This document shows, in pieces, positions 47,051 to 57,824 of a stretch of DNA of 64,000 nt (position 1 is its first letter; every line of letters starts with the position of its first letter). The notes under the pieces were generated by a model. That model did not search any database and was not told the origin of the DNA. It was given only the letters and a program-made list of their open reading frames with translations. Source of the stretch: Hemerocallis citrina (lineage: Eukaryota > Streptophyta > Magnoliopsida > Asparagales > Asphodelaceae); contig CM030365.1 of NCBI GenBank assembly GCA_017893485.1, forward strand, positions 45,130,458 through 45,194,457, given 5' to 3'. Made by a program: the position numbers and the translations under genes.

Positions 47051-48922
47051 GGTTCCAGGTCAGTAGATGAGTACGCAGCTGAGTTTACTAGACTTAGCCG
47101 CTTTGCTGTTGTTCTTGTGGCAACCGAAAAGGATAGGGCTCGTAAATTCACAAATGGAATTGAGCAGGATATCAAGAGGCATTTGGTCTCTCTCCATCTG
47201 CGTACATATGTTGAGGCTCTTGAAGCAGCTCGAGCTCAGGAGCAGGCTCGTGGTGATTCGTCTTCTTCTCAGCGGACTGTTCCCGCTGCTGTTGCTAGGC
47301 CTTCTGGTGGGCCTATTCGGAGGCCTGTTTCCGCCCATCCAGTCAGGGAAACTCCTTACTTTTCTGCTGGTTTTCTGAGGGGTGTTTACTGTGATTTCTG
47401 TCGGTTGCCTGGGCATGATCGCAAGGAATGTAGGCGCACCAATCGCCGATGCTTTAGGTGTGGCTTTACTGATCATACAGTGCGAGATTGTCCCCAACCG
47501 TTGCAGTAGTTGGCTCTTCCAGCCAGGGGTCCTGATCAGCAGGCAGTTCTAGCTCGTGGTCCAGTTAGGCCACCGCTTCCTCCTCAACGCCAGATTGTCG
47601 GTCAGAGGACCGCTATTCCGAGAAGAGGTCAAGCTTTCAACTTGACTGTTGCAGATGCTGAGACCGCTGAAGGAGTTGTAGCAGGTATATCTTGTTTTTT
47701 TGTTTTGTTGTTTTGTTCCTTTTGTTTATTTCCTTTAGTCTTTCTTTGCTTCCTTTTTCTATTTTTTTCCCCTACATTGTTGTTTTTTTCCTCACCCTTG
47801 ATCTTCTATGCTTCTCCTTGTCTTTGGTTCCTTTTAGGTATCATCCTTGTTTGCTTTTTTCCTGCCTATGTTCTTTTTGATTCTGGGGCAACCTATTCTT
47901 TTGTCTCCTCTCGATTTGTCGCTCGCCATCAGTTGGAGTGCAGCAACATGTCAGAGGCTTGGAACATCGTGACAGGTGGTGGAGTTGTCAATTGTTCCTG
48001 TGAGTGCAGGCAATGTCCCGTTGTTATTGGGGATGCAGATTTCAAAGCCAACCTGATTATAATTGGAAATTCAGGATTCGACGTTATTCTGGGTATGGAT
48101 TGGTTGGGTGAAGCCCATGCCGTTATTGATTGCCGTGCCAAGAAAGTTGTCTTTAGAATTCCAGATCGAGCAGAATTTGAGTTCCATGCCGGAGAGTCTT
48201 CTCTTGGTCGAGCAAAGACTGCAGTTGAACAGGTGGATTGTGCGATGGAATTGCACTCAGGCTGTGAGGCTGCACCTCTAGTAGTTCGAGATTTCTTGGA
48301 TGTTTTTCCAGATGAATTTCCTAGCTTACCTCCTAATAGGAAAGTGGAATTCGGTATTGATATTCAGCCTGGAATAGAACCGATATCGAAGAGTCCCTAC
48401 AGGATGGCACCGGTTGAGCTGGCAGAGCTTAAGGTGCAGATTCAGCAGTTGCTTGATTTGGGTTTCATCAGACGTAGTGTTTCACCTAGGGGTGCTCCGG
48501 TCCTTTTTGTTGATAAAAAGGATGGTAGTCGTCGACTTTGCATGGATTATCGAGAGCTGAACAGAGTTACTGCGAAGAATCGGTATCCATTGTCCAGGAT
48601 CAATGATTTGTTTGATCAGCTGAGTGGGGCTGCTATTTTTTCGAAGTTGGATCTTCATTCTGGATATCACCAAGTTAAGGTGAAGGCTGCAGATATACAG
48701 AAGACAGCTTTCAGGACTAGATACGGGCACTATGAGTATCTTGTGATGCCGTTCGGGGTCACGAACGCACCGGCTGTATTCATGAGTCTTATGAACCAGG
48801 TTTTCTCTCAGTTCTTGGATAGGTTTGTGGTGGTCTTCATTGATGATATTTTGGTGTACTCTCGGAATCGGGAAGATCATGCTGAGCATCTTAGATTGGT
48901 TCTGCAGACTTTGGAAACTTAG
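47051..48922 (+). pseudogene. GypA-2 gag C-terminus, protease and RT N-terminal part
   Basis: One continuous frame except for TAG at 47507-47509. Gag: GSRSVDEYAAEFTRLSRF, IEQDIKRHLVSLHLRT, then two zinc knuckles (CDFCRLPGHDRKEC and CFRCGFTDHTVRDC). The TAG follows PLQ; the GypA-1 equivalent has no stop, so it is probably a mutation. After an R/P-rich linker, ETAEGVVAG is separated by an in-frame 153-nt intron-like insert (47685-47837) from the protease [20 protein letters not shown] (DSGA intact) and [71 protein letters not shown] and catalytic [11 protein letters not shown]. It ends at a deletion near 48915 that removes about 20 nt and shifts the frame. Confidence 0.9.
47685..47837 (+). other. 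in-frame, stop-free intron-like insert between Gag and protease (GypA-2)
   Basis: Borders GCAG|GTATATC and CTTTTAG|GTATCATC. The 153 nt are a multiple of three and contain no stop. If translated, the insert is extremely hydrophobic (Phe/Leu/Cys-rich). Removing it joins VVAG to IILV, the normal gypsy spacing. T-rich, as plant introns are. Position and donor match 15413-15514 in GypA-1. Confidence 0.65.
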
Positions 48923-49538
48923 CAAGTGCGGTTTTGGCTCGACCGAATTTCTTTCTTGGGGCACATTGTTTCTGGCGATGGTATTTCTATGGATCCTGCC
49001 AAGATTGAGGCTATGAAGGATTGTCCTATTCCCAAGTCAGTTTCAGAAGTCAGAAGTTTTCTTGGTTTGGCAGGCTATTATCGGATGTTCGTCCAGGATT
49101 TTTCAAAGATTGCAGCACCTTTGACTAAATTGACTTGGAAGGATCAGAAGTTTTGTTGGTCTGATGAGTGCAATGAGGCTTTTGTTGAGTTGAAGAACAA
49201 ATTGACATCAGTACCTGTGTTGACTATTCTAAATGTTCAGGCGGATTTGTAGTTCACTGTGATGCTTCTGGTAAGGGTCTTGGACCAGTTCTTATGCAGA
49301 AGGGCCGTGTTGTTGCGTATGCATCGAGGCAGTTGAGGCCGCATGAGAAGAACTATCCTACTCATGACTTGGAGTTAGCGGCAGTGATCTTTGCTTTGAA
49401 CCTGTGGAGACATTATTTACTTGGAGACCGCATGGAGATCTTTATAGACCACAAAGTCTCAAGTACGTCTTCACCCAAAAAGAGTTAAACATGAGGCAAA
49501 GGCGTTGGTTGAAACTTATGGCCGATTAAGACATCAGT
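48923..49538 (+). pseudogene. GypA-2 RT C-terminus and RNase H (frameshifted)
   Basis: After the deletion near 48915 the frame resumes as FWLDRISFLGHIVSGDGISM, SEVRSFLGLAGYYRMFVQDF and LTKLTWKDQKFCWSDECNEA. A second shift near 49225 precedes the RNase [42 protein letters not shown] third lesion near 49455 disrupts the DHKSLKY motif, and TAA at 49527-49529 interrupts LMADxDISLQYHPGK. RNase H would degrade the RNA strand during reverse transcription. Not functional here. Confidence 0.88.
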
Positions 49539-51136
49539 TTGCAATACCATCCTGGTAAAGTAAACTTGGTGCCTGATGCTTTGAGCAGGAGACCGGCAGT
49601 TATGTTTCTTACTCAGCAGAGTGATCTCATTGAGAAGATGAGGAGGTTGGAGCTTGATGTTGTGTTGCCGAGTTCTGGTCAGATTTTTTTGGCGCTCCAG
49701 CTGCAGTCGTCTCTTGTTGAGCAGATTAAAAAGGCGCAGGCTAGTGATGCACAGTTGCAGGATTTTCGAGCTGAGGTTGAGTATGGGTCCAGTACGGACA
49801 TGGTTATTCATACAGATGGTTCTCTTCATTTTGGTTCTCGGTTGTATGTCCCTAAGGGTGAAGTTCGTCAGAGGTTGCTTGAAGAAGCTCATCAGCCATC
49901 GTATTCTATCCATTCTGGTGGTACTAAGATGTATCAAGATTTGAAGCTTCATTTCTGGTGGCATGGTATGAAGAGGGCTATTGCTCGGTTTGTTTCCAGT
50001 GTTTGGTCTGTCAGCAGGTTAAGGCAGAGCATCAAAGAACCGCTGGACTTCTTCAACTGCTTCCTATTCCATAATGGAAGTGGGAACATATTACTATGGA
50101 TTTTGTGACCACTTTGCCGAGGAGTCCTAAGGGTCATAATGCTATTTGGGTGATTGTTGACTGTTTGACGAAGAGTGCTCACTTCATTCCTTTTCGTGTT
50201 GGTCAGTCTACTGAGAGCCTTGCTGAGAGGTACATGCAAGAGATTGTTAGACTTTATGGGGTTCCAGTCATCATTGTATCCAACAGGGATACGAGATTCA
50301 GATCTCAGTTTTGGGAAAGTCTTCAGAACAGTTAGGGGAGCAAATTAAAGTACAGTACAGCTTTTCATCCCCAGATTGATGGATAGTCAGAGCGGACTAT
50401 TCAGATTCTTGAGGACATGTTAAGGTCCTGCATACTTCAGTTTGGTGGGTCTTAGGAGGATCATTTGCATCTTGTGGAGTTCTTGTACAATAATAGCTTT
50501 CAAGCTAGTATTAAAGCTGCTCCGTTCGAGGCACTGTATGGACGGAAGTGCAGGTCGCCACTGTGCTGGGATGAAGTTGGCGAGAGGCAGTTGTTGGGTC
50601 CAGAGTCGATCACCAAGACATTGGATGTGGTGGTTCAGATCAGGAAGCACTTACAGGCAGCTCAGGATAGGCAGAAGCGATGGGCTGATGTCCATCGTAG
50701 GGCTTTGGAGTTTGTTGTTGGTGACCATGTTTTCCTTAAGGTATCGCCGTGGTGCGGTGTCATTCGGTTCGGTGGCGGGGGCAAGCTTAGCCCGAGGTTT
50801 ATTGGACCGTTTGAAATTTTAGAGCGAGTAGGCAAGGTGGCCTATCATCTTGCATTGCCGCCAGCTTTATCAGGAGGGCACAATGTTTTCCATGTCTCGC
50901 AACTCAGGAGATATATCCGAGATGAGAGGCACGTGATCGACTATTCTGAGTTGACCGTTCGACCGGATTTGACTTGTGAGATTCCGCCAGTTGCTATTGC
51001 GGATCGGCGGGAGAAAGTGCTTAAGAACAAGGTCATCAAGTTGGTTCGTGTTGCTTGGAATCCTCACTCGCCTGGTGAGTCGACTTGGGAGCTAGAGGAG
51101 GAAATTCAGCAGAAGTTTTCTCATTTGTTCGAGTAG
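49539..51136 (+). pseudogene. GypA-2 integrase with C-terminal chromodomain (broken)
   Basis: The tether YHPGKVNLVPDALSRRPAVM leads to an H2C2-type zinc region (LLEEAHQPSYSIHSGGTKMY, HFWWHGMKRAIARFV) whose cysteines are lost or shifted near 50010. The catalytic core starts at about 50096: MDFVTTLPRSPKGHNAIWVI, VDCLTKSAHF (first Asp present), SNRDTRFRSQFW (second Asp) and SERTIQILEDML (Glu). TAG/TAA stops fall at about 50333, 50382 and 50454. From 50465 the frame is clean: SFQASIKAAPFEALYGRKCR, VGDHVFLKVSPW, GPFEILERVG, HNVFHVSQLRRYI, then a chromodomain REKVLKNKVIKLVRVAWNPH ... STWELEEEIQQKFSHLF, stop at 51134. The chromodomain marks a chromovirus, Tekay/Del-like by its wording; it would guide integration to particular chromatin. 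Confidence 0.9.
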
Positions 51137-51226
51137 TTTGCTTTGGTTTTGTTTTGTATTTTTCTGTGTTTTTGGGGTTACCCTATGTATCTTTCTTTTG
51201 AATTTCGAGGATGAAATTTTTCTGTT

Positions 51227-51239
51227 AGGTGGGTAGGAT
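51227..51239 (+). other. polypurine tract of GypA-2
   Basis: AGGTGGGTAGGAT directly before the 3' LTR start TGTAACCCC. Confidence 0.75.
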
Positions 51240-51659
51240 TGTAACCCCTGTTTTTTATTTTATGTATTTTAGAGTGTATTTTTTATTTTTGTGTATTTTA
51301 TCTCTCTTGTATTTTTCTGAACCGTATATTGGATTTGTTTTCAATATATATTCGTTTTATTTCATTTTGAGCTCATTGTGTTGTTTGATCGTCGCTTTTG
51401 TTCGTTTTTTGTCATTTTGATTCTTTTCCTCATTTTCTTGGCCTCGTTATCTTTATTTTATTTTTCCATGGTGTTGTGATGGAATTTTGGTGGTGATTTC
51501 CCAAACCTATGATTTTGACTCCTAATAGGATGTTTCAAGAGCCACAGAATTCACTCCTAAATTGTATTCCCATTGGTTATTGACCCTATATCCATTACCC
51601 ATTTGTATACCTATTACTACATACCAATATCGACAACCCATTAACCCACATTTACACCC

Positions 51660-51669
51660 TATATATATA
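51660..51669 (+). promoter_or_regulatory. TATA box of the GypA-2 LTR
   Basis: TATATATATA 420 bp into the LTR, followed 20-30 bp later by repeated CCCTAA near the expected start site. Confidence 0.6.
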
Positions 51670-52109
51670 CCCTAACATCATAAAACCCTAACCCTAACCC
51701 TATTTTTCCACACTCAATCCCGGCCTCCTTGTTCTCTCTCCCTCTCCCGGCTGCACATCCCCCCAACCCGAGACTTGCCATCCCGGCCATCCCCTAGGCC
51801 GACCTGCACCTTAGCCCACTCCGACATCACCTCCACTTCGGCCACCATACAAAAACCCGACCACCCCACTTCCTTTGTTGCCAACCACCATCACCATCAC
51901 AACCATCATCAAGTTTGCAATTTTGAACCCTTGCATCATCTCTTCTTGTGGTGTTCTCAAAGTGGGTGCTTGCCACTTTGATCATCGTTGCTTCAAAGGA
52001 GATCGTTCGTGGGTTCGTTCATTGGGCTTGGATTCATTGCTTGTAGCGGGTTTCGTTCGTGGGTTTTGCTTCTCTTCATGTTTGGATCGTTCTTCATCCC
52101 CTAATTAAG

Positions 52110-54283
52110 GCAAGTAACTTGTACTCCAATTCATTTGTTTGATACAAGTCCCAAAGTTCACCTATAGTGTAGTTGGGTCTAGAGACAACCAAAGATTGTG
52201 ATTTCCTTAATGGTTTTGTCTCTATTGTGATAATTTGGCCATAGATGACTCATGATACAAATCATGATATGCGATAACCTAGGAATTGCCCAATTCTTGA
52301 TTTTTAGGCATGTATGTGAATAATGGTGTGAATTTGTGTTTGGATTAAGACCCATGTGAAATAATAGGTTTGGACATGTTAATAACCCTAAATCATGATG
52401 TTTAGATGCTTGGTGGTTGTATTTCAAGTTTGGATGTGTTTGGATCAATATTCTTGAAGTTATGAAGTTCTTGTTTTGATGTGTGAAATCTGTATTTTCT
52501 GGATGTTCTGCTTTGTTTGCTGTTTTCGTTTATGCTACAGCCAGTATCTTGATTCCAGTATAAAACATGAATTTTAGATAATTTTGTTTATTTTCAAACC
52601 CCACTAGTTTTGCTTGATTTGGATTTCGTATGACTGAGTTATGACTGTTTTAATACAGAGCTGTCGATTTATTCCAGATTCAGTTTTTGGATGATTTTGT
52701 TAACAAACTATTTTCAAGAACTATTCTATACATATTATCTTGATCCAATATTTTAGTCAGTGTTTCTTTATGAAGTTAGGGATTACCCAGAATTTTGATG
52801 AATTTTATTGATAAGTTTTATGTGGTGTTTCATGCTCCTTTCTAAAATCTACTCATGCAGTATTTTGGTCGTTGTTCTGTAAAGAAACCTATTTTCACTA
52901 TGATTCCTTATACTGTATGAAAAATATTTGTGAAATGTGAAATTTAGTAAATTTTATCTATTTTTATATCCCTTGGCAGAATTGGATTTCGTTTCACTGG
53001 TTGCGAGATATCTTAGTTTTCGTACAGCAGTGTTGGGAATTCCAGATTTGCTAAACTATGTTTTCTTGATGCTTTGGTATTTTTGATGACTGATCTATTC
53101 ATACTGGAATATTATGAAACTTTATATTTTGAATCTAGACATACAGGGGAATACCCCAGATTTTTCTTGAATTTATTTGAGAGGTTTTAATGCTGTTTTC
53201 CTGATTGAGAATTCGTTTTCCTGATTTCTGACTGAACATGTTATCTGTCTTCGAACCTGTTTTGAGTTATGATTTTGTGAATGACTAAATGACTTAATTA
53301 TACTCGTTGGATTTGTGTGGATTTCTAGTATCCAGATCCTTTGACGGATCCATATTTGCATTTCTGTAGCGACAAGAATCACTGTTTTAGTACTAATCTG
53401 TCATGCTGTCCTGATTATGAACATACCCTGTTTTGCTCGTTTATGTGAATGTCTATCATCCATGCTTGTATATTTGTTTCCCTGAACATAATACTTATTA
53501 TACCATGTTAGTTTGCCACCATTTCATATACATTCATGCCTGTTTGATGACCATAATAAAAGTAACCAAGCCGGGATTTAAGGGAAAGATCTAGTAGTGG
53601 AAAATATAGAAACGTGTACTTGGATGAGGACCTGTGTCCTGCCTGCCTATTACGTGTTCATGACTACATGATTCACGATCCTGTTACCTGTACCTGATTG
53701 CATGCTTCCCTTTAGGAAGATGTACTCGGAAGATAACCACTAGGTTATGCCTGTTTCCTGTACCTGACTGCATACTTCCCTTAGGAAGGTGTACTCGGAA
53801 GAGAACCATTAGGTTCTACCTGTTCCTGTTTCTTGTACCTAAGTACACTGCCCTATGAACTCCACTATGAAATCTAAAGCGAAATTGTTTGTTGTAGCAA
53901 CCATATAGTAAAAATCGGGATACATGAATTGCTACCTAGATAGTAAAATAACAAGACTTGACATGACATAACCTGATACCTGTTTACCTGCTACCTGTTT
54001 ACCTGTTACCTGTGTACCTGTTACCTGTATACCTGTTACCTGATTGTCCTGTCACATGATTACTTATTACCTGTTTACCTGATTACCTGATACTTGATAC
54101 ATGTTTACCTATTTACTTGTTTACTTGACACTTGACACATGTTACCTGTACCTGTTTGTATACCATGTTGCTAGATAGTTTCCCCATGTGCTTGTAACCT
54201 ACATTATTTGTGATCCGCGACTTGCAATTGATGGGTGCTTGTTTTCTTCTTTTCCCCTTTTCTTGCAAATTTACTAATTGCAG
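52110..54283 (+). other. putative GC-AG intron in GypA-2 3' LTR
   Basis: AAG|GCAAGTAACTT ... TTACTAATTGCAG, 2174 nt, with a TACTAAT branch-like motif close to the acceptor. In this copy the mini-exon frame meets a TAA just before the donor, so coding continuity into the upstream exon is not supported here. Confidence 0.4.
53965..54150 (+). repeat. short tandem zone (TTACCTG-type) in LTR
   Basis: Repeated TACCTGTTTACCTG-like units of about 10 bp. The corresponding zone in other LTR copies carries different units. Confidence 0.75.
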
Positions 54284-54330
54284 GTCAGGATGGTCAGCTG
54301 CAAAAAGGTATTGGCGAGATGATGTATTAG
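54284..54330 (+). CDS. LTR terminal mini-exon, copy 7
   Basis: After TTGCAG, 47 nt to TAG: (G)QDGQLQKGIGEMMY-stop. The usual Pro-Glu is Gln-Lys here, a decay relative to the 5' LTR copy. AATAAA follows at 54379. Confidence 0.5.
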
Positions 54331-54378
54331 TGCTGGAGTTTTGCTTTATTACTTTTATTAGTTATTGCTTGAACATTG

Positions 54379-54384
54379 AATAAA
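54379..54384 (+). terminator. AATAAA polyadenylation-like signal in 3' LTR
   Basis: AATAAA 49 nt after the mini-exon stop, suitable for ending element transcripts in the 3' LTR. Confidence 0.45.
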
Positions 54385-54671
54385 GTGTATTTGGTTATTT
54401 GGATATTATTTGTATTTGGGCGATGTGACCCAGGATATTGTTTTCTCTAGACTCTGATTTATTTGAGAGTATTGTATTTGGCTTCAAGTAAATTTCTGTT
54501 GGTAATTTGTATCAATTATGCATGGATGGTTGTGCCTTTTGCTTCCGACTCTGATTATTTCTGTGATGTGTTGCAAAGATTCTTGAACTGCTTAAGGATG
54601 ATGAAAATTATTCGCTGGGCTTTTGTTACGTATCCGTATTCCGTATTCTTTTTGGGAAGCGGGGTGTGACA

Positions 54672-56489
54672 GCAATACAACTCGGATTTTAGCAATTCAA
54701 GATGTTCTGAAAACTAGAAATATAGGGTTACAAGTCTTATTCAGAAATTTATTTATTTAAAGATAATTTACTAGATTGAAAAAAGAAGACAAAATACAGC
54801 CACAAGCAACATAAAGGTTTTTGAATATTTTTCATGAAACAAATTGATTACACATGACGTGTATCAATTATATTGTCAATAAATCGTATAATCAGTATGA
54901 TGGGTGTAATAGCATGGTAAATACAATTAAAAAGACACACATATACTATTTTAACAACAACCAAACAACAATCGAACATCCAAACATACAACCTAGCATT
55001 AGTTTCTACGATATATTAATTGTGTAGCGATTATATGTGTAACCCTATCATGAATACTACATGGATGCATGAAAATTTGATCATTATAGTCAAAAGTGAC
55101 ACAATGTCAAGGATATTAGGGTTAGCTCGTGAAAACCCTCAATAGACCCAACGAAAGATAATCAATACAACGATATGATAACGAATAGGATCTACTTGCA
55201 TGAATTTCAATAAAACTTGAATTTGATATGATGTTGAATTCAAGGAAAAAGTGACTTTCCTTTTGGATGATAAAATTGAATACCAAGAATAACGGGATGA
55301 GAAACCTGAAACAACGAACCCACGAACACACAAATTACGTACAAACTACGTGCAAAAGAAAAAAAAGTAACAACAGCAAAAAGTGACAGCAAATGCAACA
55401 GCGAAAGCAATGGCAGCAACAATAAATCCAAGGGGGGCAAGATCGACGAGTCTGGTTGACAGTGATGGCGAACTGCGGGTGGTCGAGCGACTGGGCCCCA
55501 CGACGAGAGGTCGGGAGGTCGACGGGGGCGAGCCTAGTTGACGCAAGGAGAAGGACAGAGCGGGGGGGGATGTCGGGTCAGAGCGTCGATGGGAGAGGGA
55601 GGCTCGACGGGGGTGGCTGACGCAGGAGAAGGCAACGCTGGTGGTTGCGTCTGCAGAGGTCAATGGCGGCACCGGGAGGTGGGTCGGGGTTGGAATCAGA
55701 TCGGGAAGAGAGAAACCAAGGAGGAGAAAGAAAGAGGAGAGAAGAGAGAGAAAATGACGGCTACAATTTGTATTTTTGTGTTTTTAGGGTTTGTGTTTAT
55801 AGAATACTAGTAGATTGTTGGGTTAATGGGTTAAGATCCAATAATCATGGGTCTGGGTCAAGAAAACAATTGCCATTGGATTTTGGGTTCAATAAGAGAT
55901 GGGTTTGAAGACAATAGGGTTCAAATAAAATATTCACAATCCAATAAAATAAAATCCACAAGATAGATAGCCCAACGAGAAGAGAAGAATAGTTCATGAA
56001 CGAAAATTTAAATCCAAATAGATAACTAAATAATACAAATGAGAAGAATATCAATTGGGCTTGAAAAATAAATTAGATTTTTTTTTCTAAGAGAAAAATA
56101 AATTAGATATCACCAAGAAAATTAGATCAAGTACAATAATAAAATAATTCAATAGATGAACATAAAATAGATAAGCAAGAAATAACAATTAATAGTTATA
56201 ATCATAATAATTATAAAATTTATCACAAAATAGTATTCAGGTTTAACAATTCCATTAAAATAATCCAATAATAATAATATATTTTATTTTGGAAGCAAAT
56301 ATAAATAGCCGATCAATAAGAAATAGAAGGTAAGATTAAAATACACCATTATTCAAAAACGAATAAAATTTTCGATTAGGAAACTCTTTAATAAAATATC
56401 CAAAAAGAATTTAGAGTAAAAAAAATTATAAAAAAATCAATTTATAGAAAATACACGGAAAATACTTATTGGCGGGAATGGGGGTTACA
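54672..56489 (-). mobile_element. minus-strand LTR remnant (5' portion)
   Basis: On the minus strand it starts TGTAACCCC (56489), has a TATA-like TCTATAAAC near 55796-55802 and a GC-rich leader at about 55430-55740, then runs to 54672 where GypA-2 abuts. The 3' terminus is not present. Open frames in the GC-rich leader lack conservation or motifs. Confidence 0.65.
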
Positions 56490-57228
56490 TGGGCATACAC
56501 AAACAATCCCTTCCGACCCCGGGGTGGAGGGCCTCCTCGTCCCGGATGTACTTCTCACTCCTATGGAGAAGGTCCAGAAAGTCGATGGGTGGCTTCTTGG
56601 CTAGGGAGGCATTTAACGTGTTATGGTGGACATTGTGTCAAAAAGCCACTGCTGCTACCCCAGCATCAAGATAGGAGATCGACCGTGCTTCAGCCATAGA
56701 CCTCTGGACGAAATCTCGAAGGGATTCCCCATCCTTCTGACTGAGGCCCAATAAGGAGGCACTCGTTTTCTCAGCCTTTCGGCTGGTAATGAAGTGTGTG
56801 AGAAAATTATCCTTGAGCTGGTCAAAGTTGTAAATTGAACTGAGGGTGAGTTTAGTGAACCATTCCCATGCATACCCCTCAGTGTGGCCGGGAACGCACG
56901 GCAAGGAAGGAGAACCCGAGGCGTTGCTAACCATCATGTGGGTTTTGAAGCCCTCAACGTGATCAGCAGAATTTGATTCCCTATTATAGGTTTCGAACTG
57001 TGGGGGTTTGAAACTCCTTGGGATTGGTGTGTCAATGATATGGAAGGAGAAGGGTGGCCTTTTCGGCCGATATCTCTGTTCGGATTTCCTCCCACCTTCA
57101 CCAATCCAAGTAAGGCGATCTTCCATTTCTTACAGTCGTTTGAGGATTGGGTCTTCCCATCCCTCGGAATGGGTTGACCCATGGGACTCATCGTTCCCGT
57201 TTTTGGCCCCTCTAGCTCACTATTTATT
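56490..57228 (-). pseudogene. Tat-like gag fragment
   Basis: On the minus strand, starting near 57126: a divergent N-terminus, PIPRSFKPPQFETYNRESNS, ADHVEGFKTHMMVSNASGSP, WEWFTKLTLSSIYNFDQLKD, HFITSRKAEKTSASLLGLSQ and GESLRDFVQRSMAEA. This is the capsid domain of Tat-type (Retand/Ogre/Tat group) gypsy gag, where KTSASLL...QxxGESLRxFVxR is typical. The frame breaks near 56640; NASLAKKPPIDFLDLLHRSE continues in another frame until the LTR at 56489 interrupts. No zinc knuckle or pol is seen. Confidence 0.82.
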
Positions 57229-57451
57229 CTCAACAAGTTTGTGGAGGTAACTCTGAGACAGAGTTAATAGTGTACTTGCCATTTGATCCCAACAAGTTTA
57301 TAGAGAACTCTTTGACAGTGTCAAATATTAAACTTGCCTTTTGCGCCCAACAAGTTTTGTAGAGGCAACTCTGTGATGGAGTTGGATGTAGGACTTGCCA
57401 TTTGATGCCAATAAGTTTTGTGAGGCAACTCTGAGATGGAGTCGATGTAGA
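57226..57451 (-). repeat. ~60-bp tandem repeat upstream of Tat-like gag
   Basis: ACTTGCC...CCAACAAGTTT...GGCAACTCTG units; the CTTGCC marker recurs at 57275, 57333 and 57394. About 3.7 copies. On the minus strand it reads as a ~20-residue repeat (SQSCL.., SVSEL..), probably fortuitous. Confidence 0.8.
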
Positions 57452-57777
57452 TGTCATGCCCCGGTTCCCAAAAAGGAATACGAAATACGGGTACGTGACA
57501 AAAGCCCAGCGAATGATTCTCATCATCTATAAGCTGTTCAAGAATTTTTACAACATTCACAAGAATCATCAGAGTCGGAAGCAAAGTTTCAACCAACATG
57601 CACATATGAACCAAATACCAACAAGAATAATTGAAACCAAATACATTAATCTCAAATAGTCATGTTTGAATAAGACAAATATCCTGGGTCACATTGCCCA
57701 AATACAAGAATAAACCAAGTATCAAGTTACAATTTGTTCAAGCAAGCTATAAAAAATAATAATAATAAAATCTAACA

Positions 57778-57824
57778 CTAATACTTCATGTCACCAATAC
57801 CATCTAGAACCTGTTCTCCAAAAT
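57778..57824 (-). CDS. LTR terminal mini-exon, copy 8
   Basis: After AATTGCAG on the minus strand, 47 nt to TAG: (D)FGEQVLDGIGDMKY-stop. Closest to copy 1, from which it differs mostly at third positions plus Pro to Leu and Ile to Met. Confidence 0.5.

Larger units (their letters stand above)
43966..54671 (+). mobile_element. GypA-2: chromovirus-type gypsy element, best preserved copy
   Basis: 5' LTR (43966-46314, missing about 1.08 kb of its start), primer site, gag, protease, RT, RNase H, integrase with chromodomain, purine tract and complete 3' LTR (51240-54671). The LTRs are collinear and similar by eye (about 95% or better over shared stretches). Coding regions carry stops and shifts, so it is non-functional. 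No TSD can be checked because the left end is missing. Confidence 0.92.
51240..54671 (+). repeat. GypA-2 3' LTR, complete (3432 bp)
   Basis: Starts TGTAACCCC and ends GGGGTGTGACA. Serves as the family reference: TATA at 51660-51669, CCCTAA-rich leader, GC donor-like site at 52110, conserved block near 53565-53620, CTG-rich tandem zone 53965-54150, mini-exon 54284-54330 and AATAAA 54379-54384. Confidence 0.93.

Noticed and set aside
47507..47509. TAG between the zinc knuckles and the protease of GypA-2 as a programmed readthrough site.
   Set aside because: GypA-1 has no stop at the matching place, and another CAG-to-TAG change occurs at 46972, so mutation is simpler.
55346..55908. Open frames on both strands in a GC-rich block.
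   Set aside because: The block is an LTR leader; overlapping frames on both strands without motifs indicate composition, not genes.
56638..57126. Possible host gene.
   Set aside because: The sequence carries Tat-type gag hallmarks and lies among LTR fragments.
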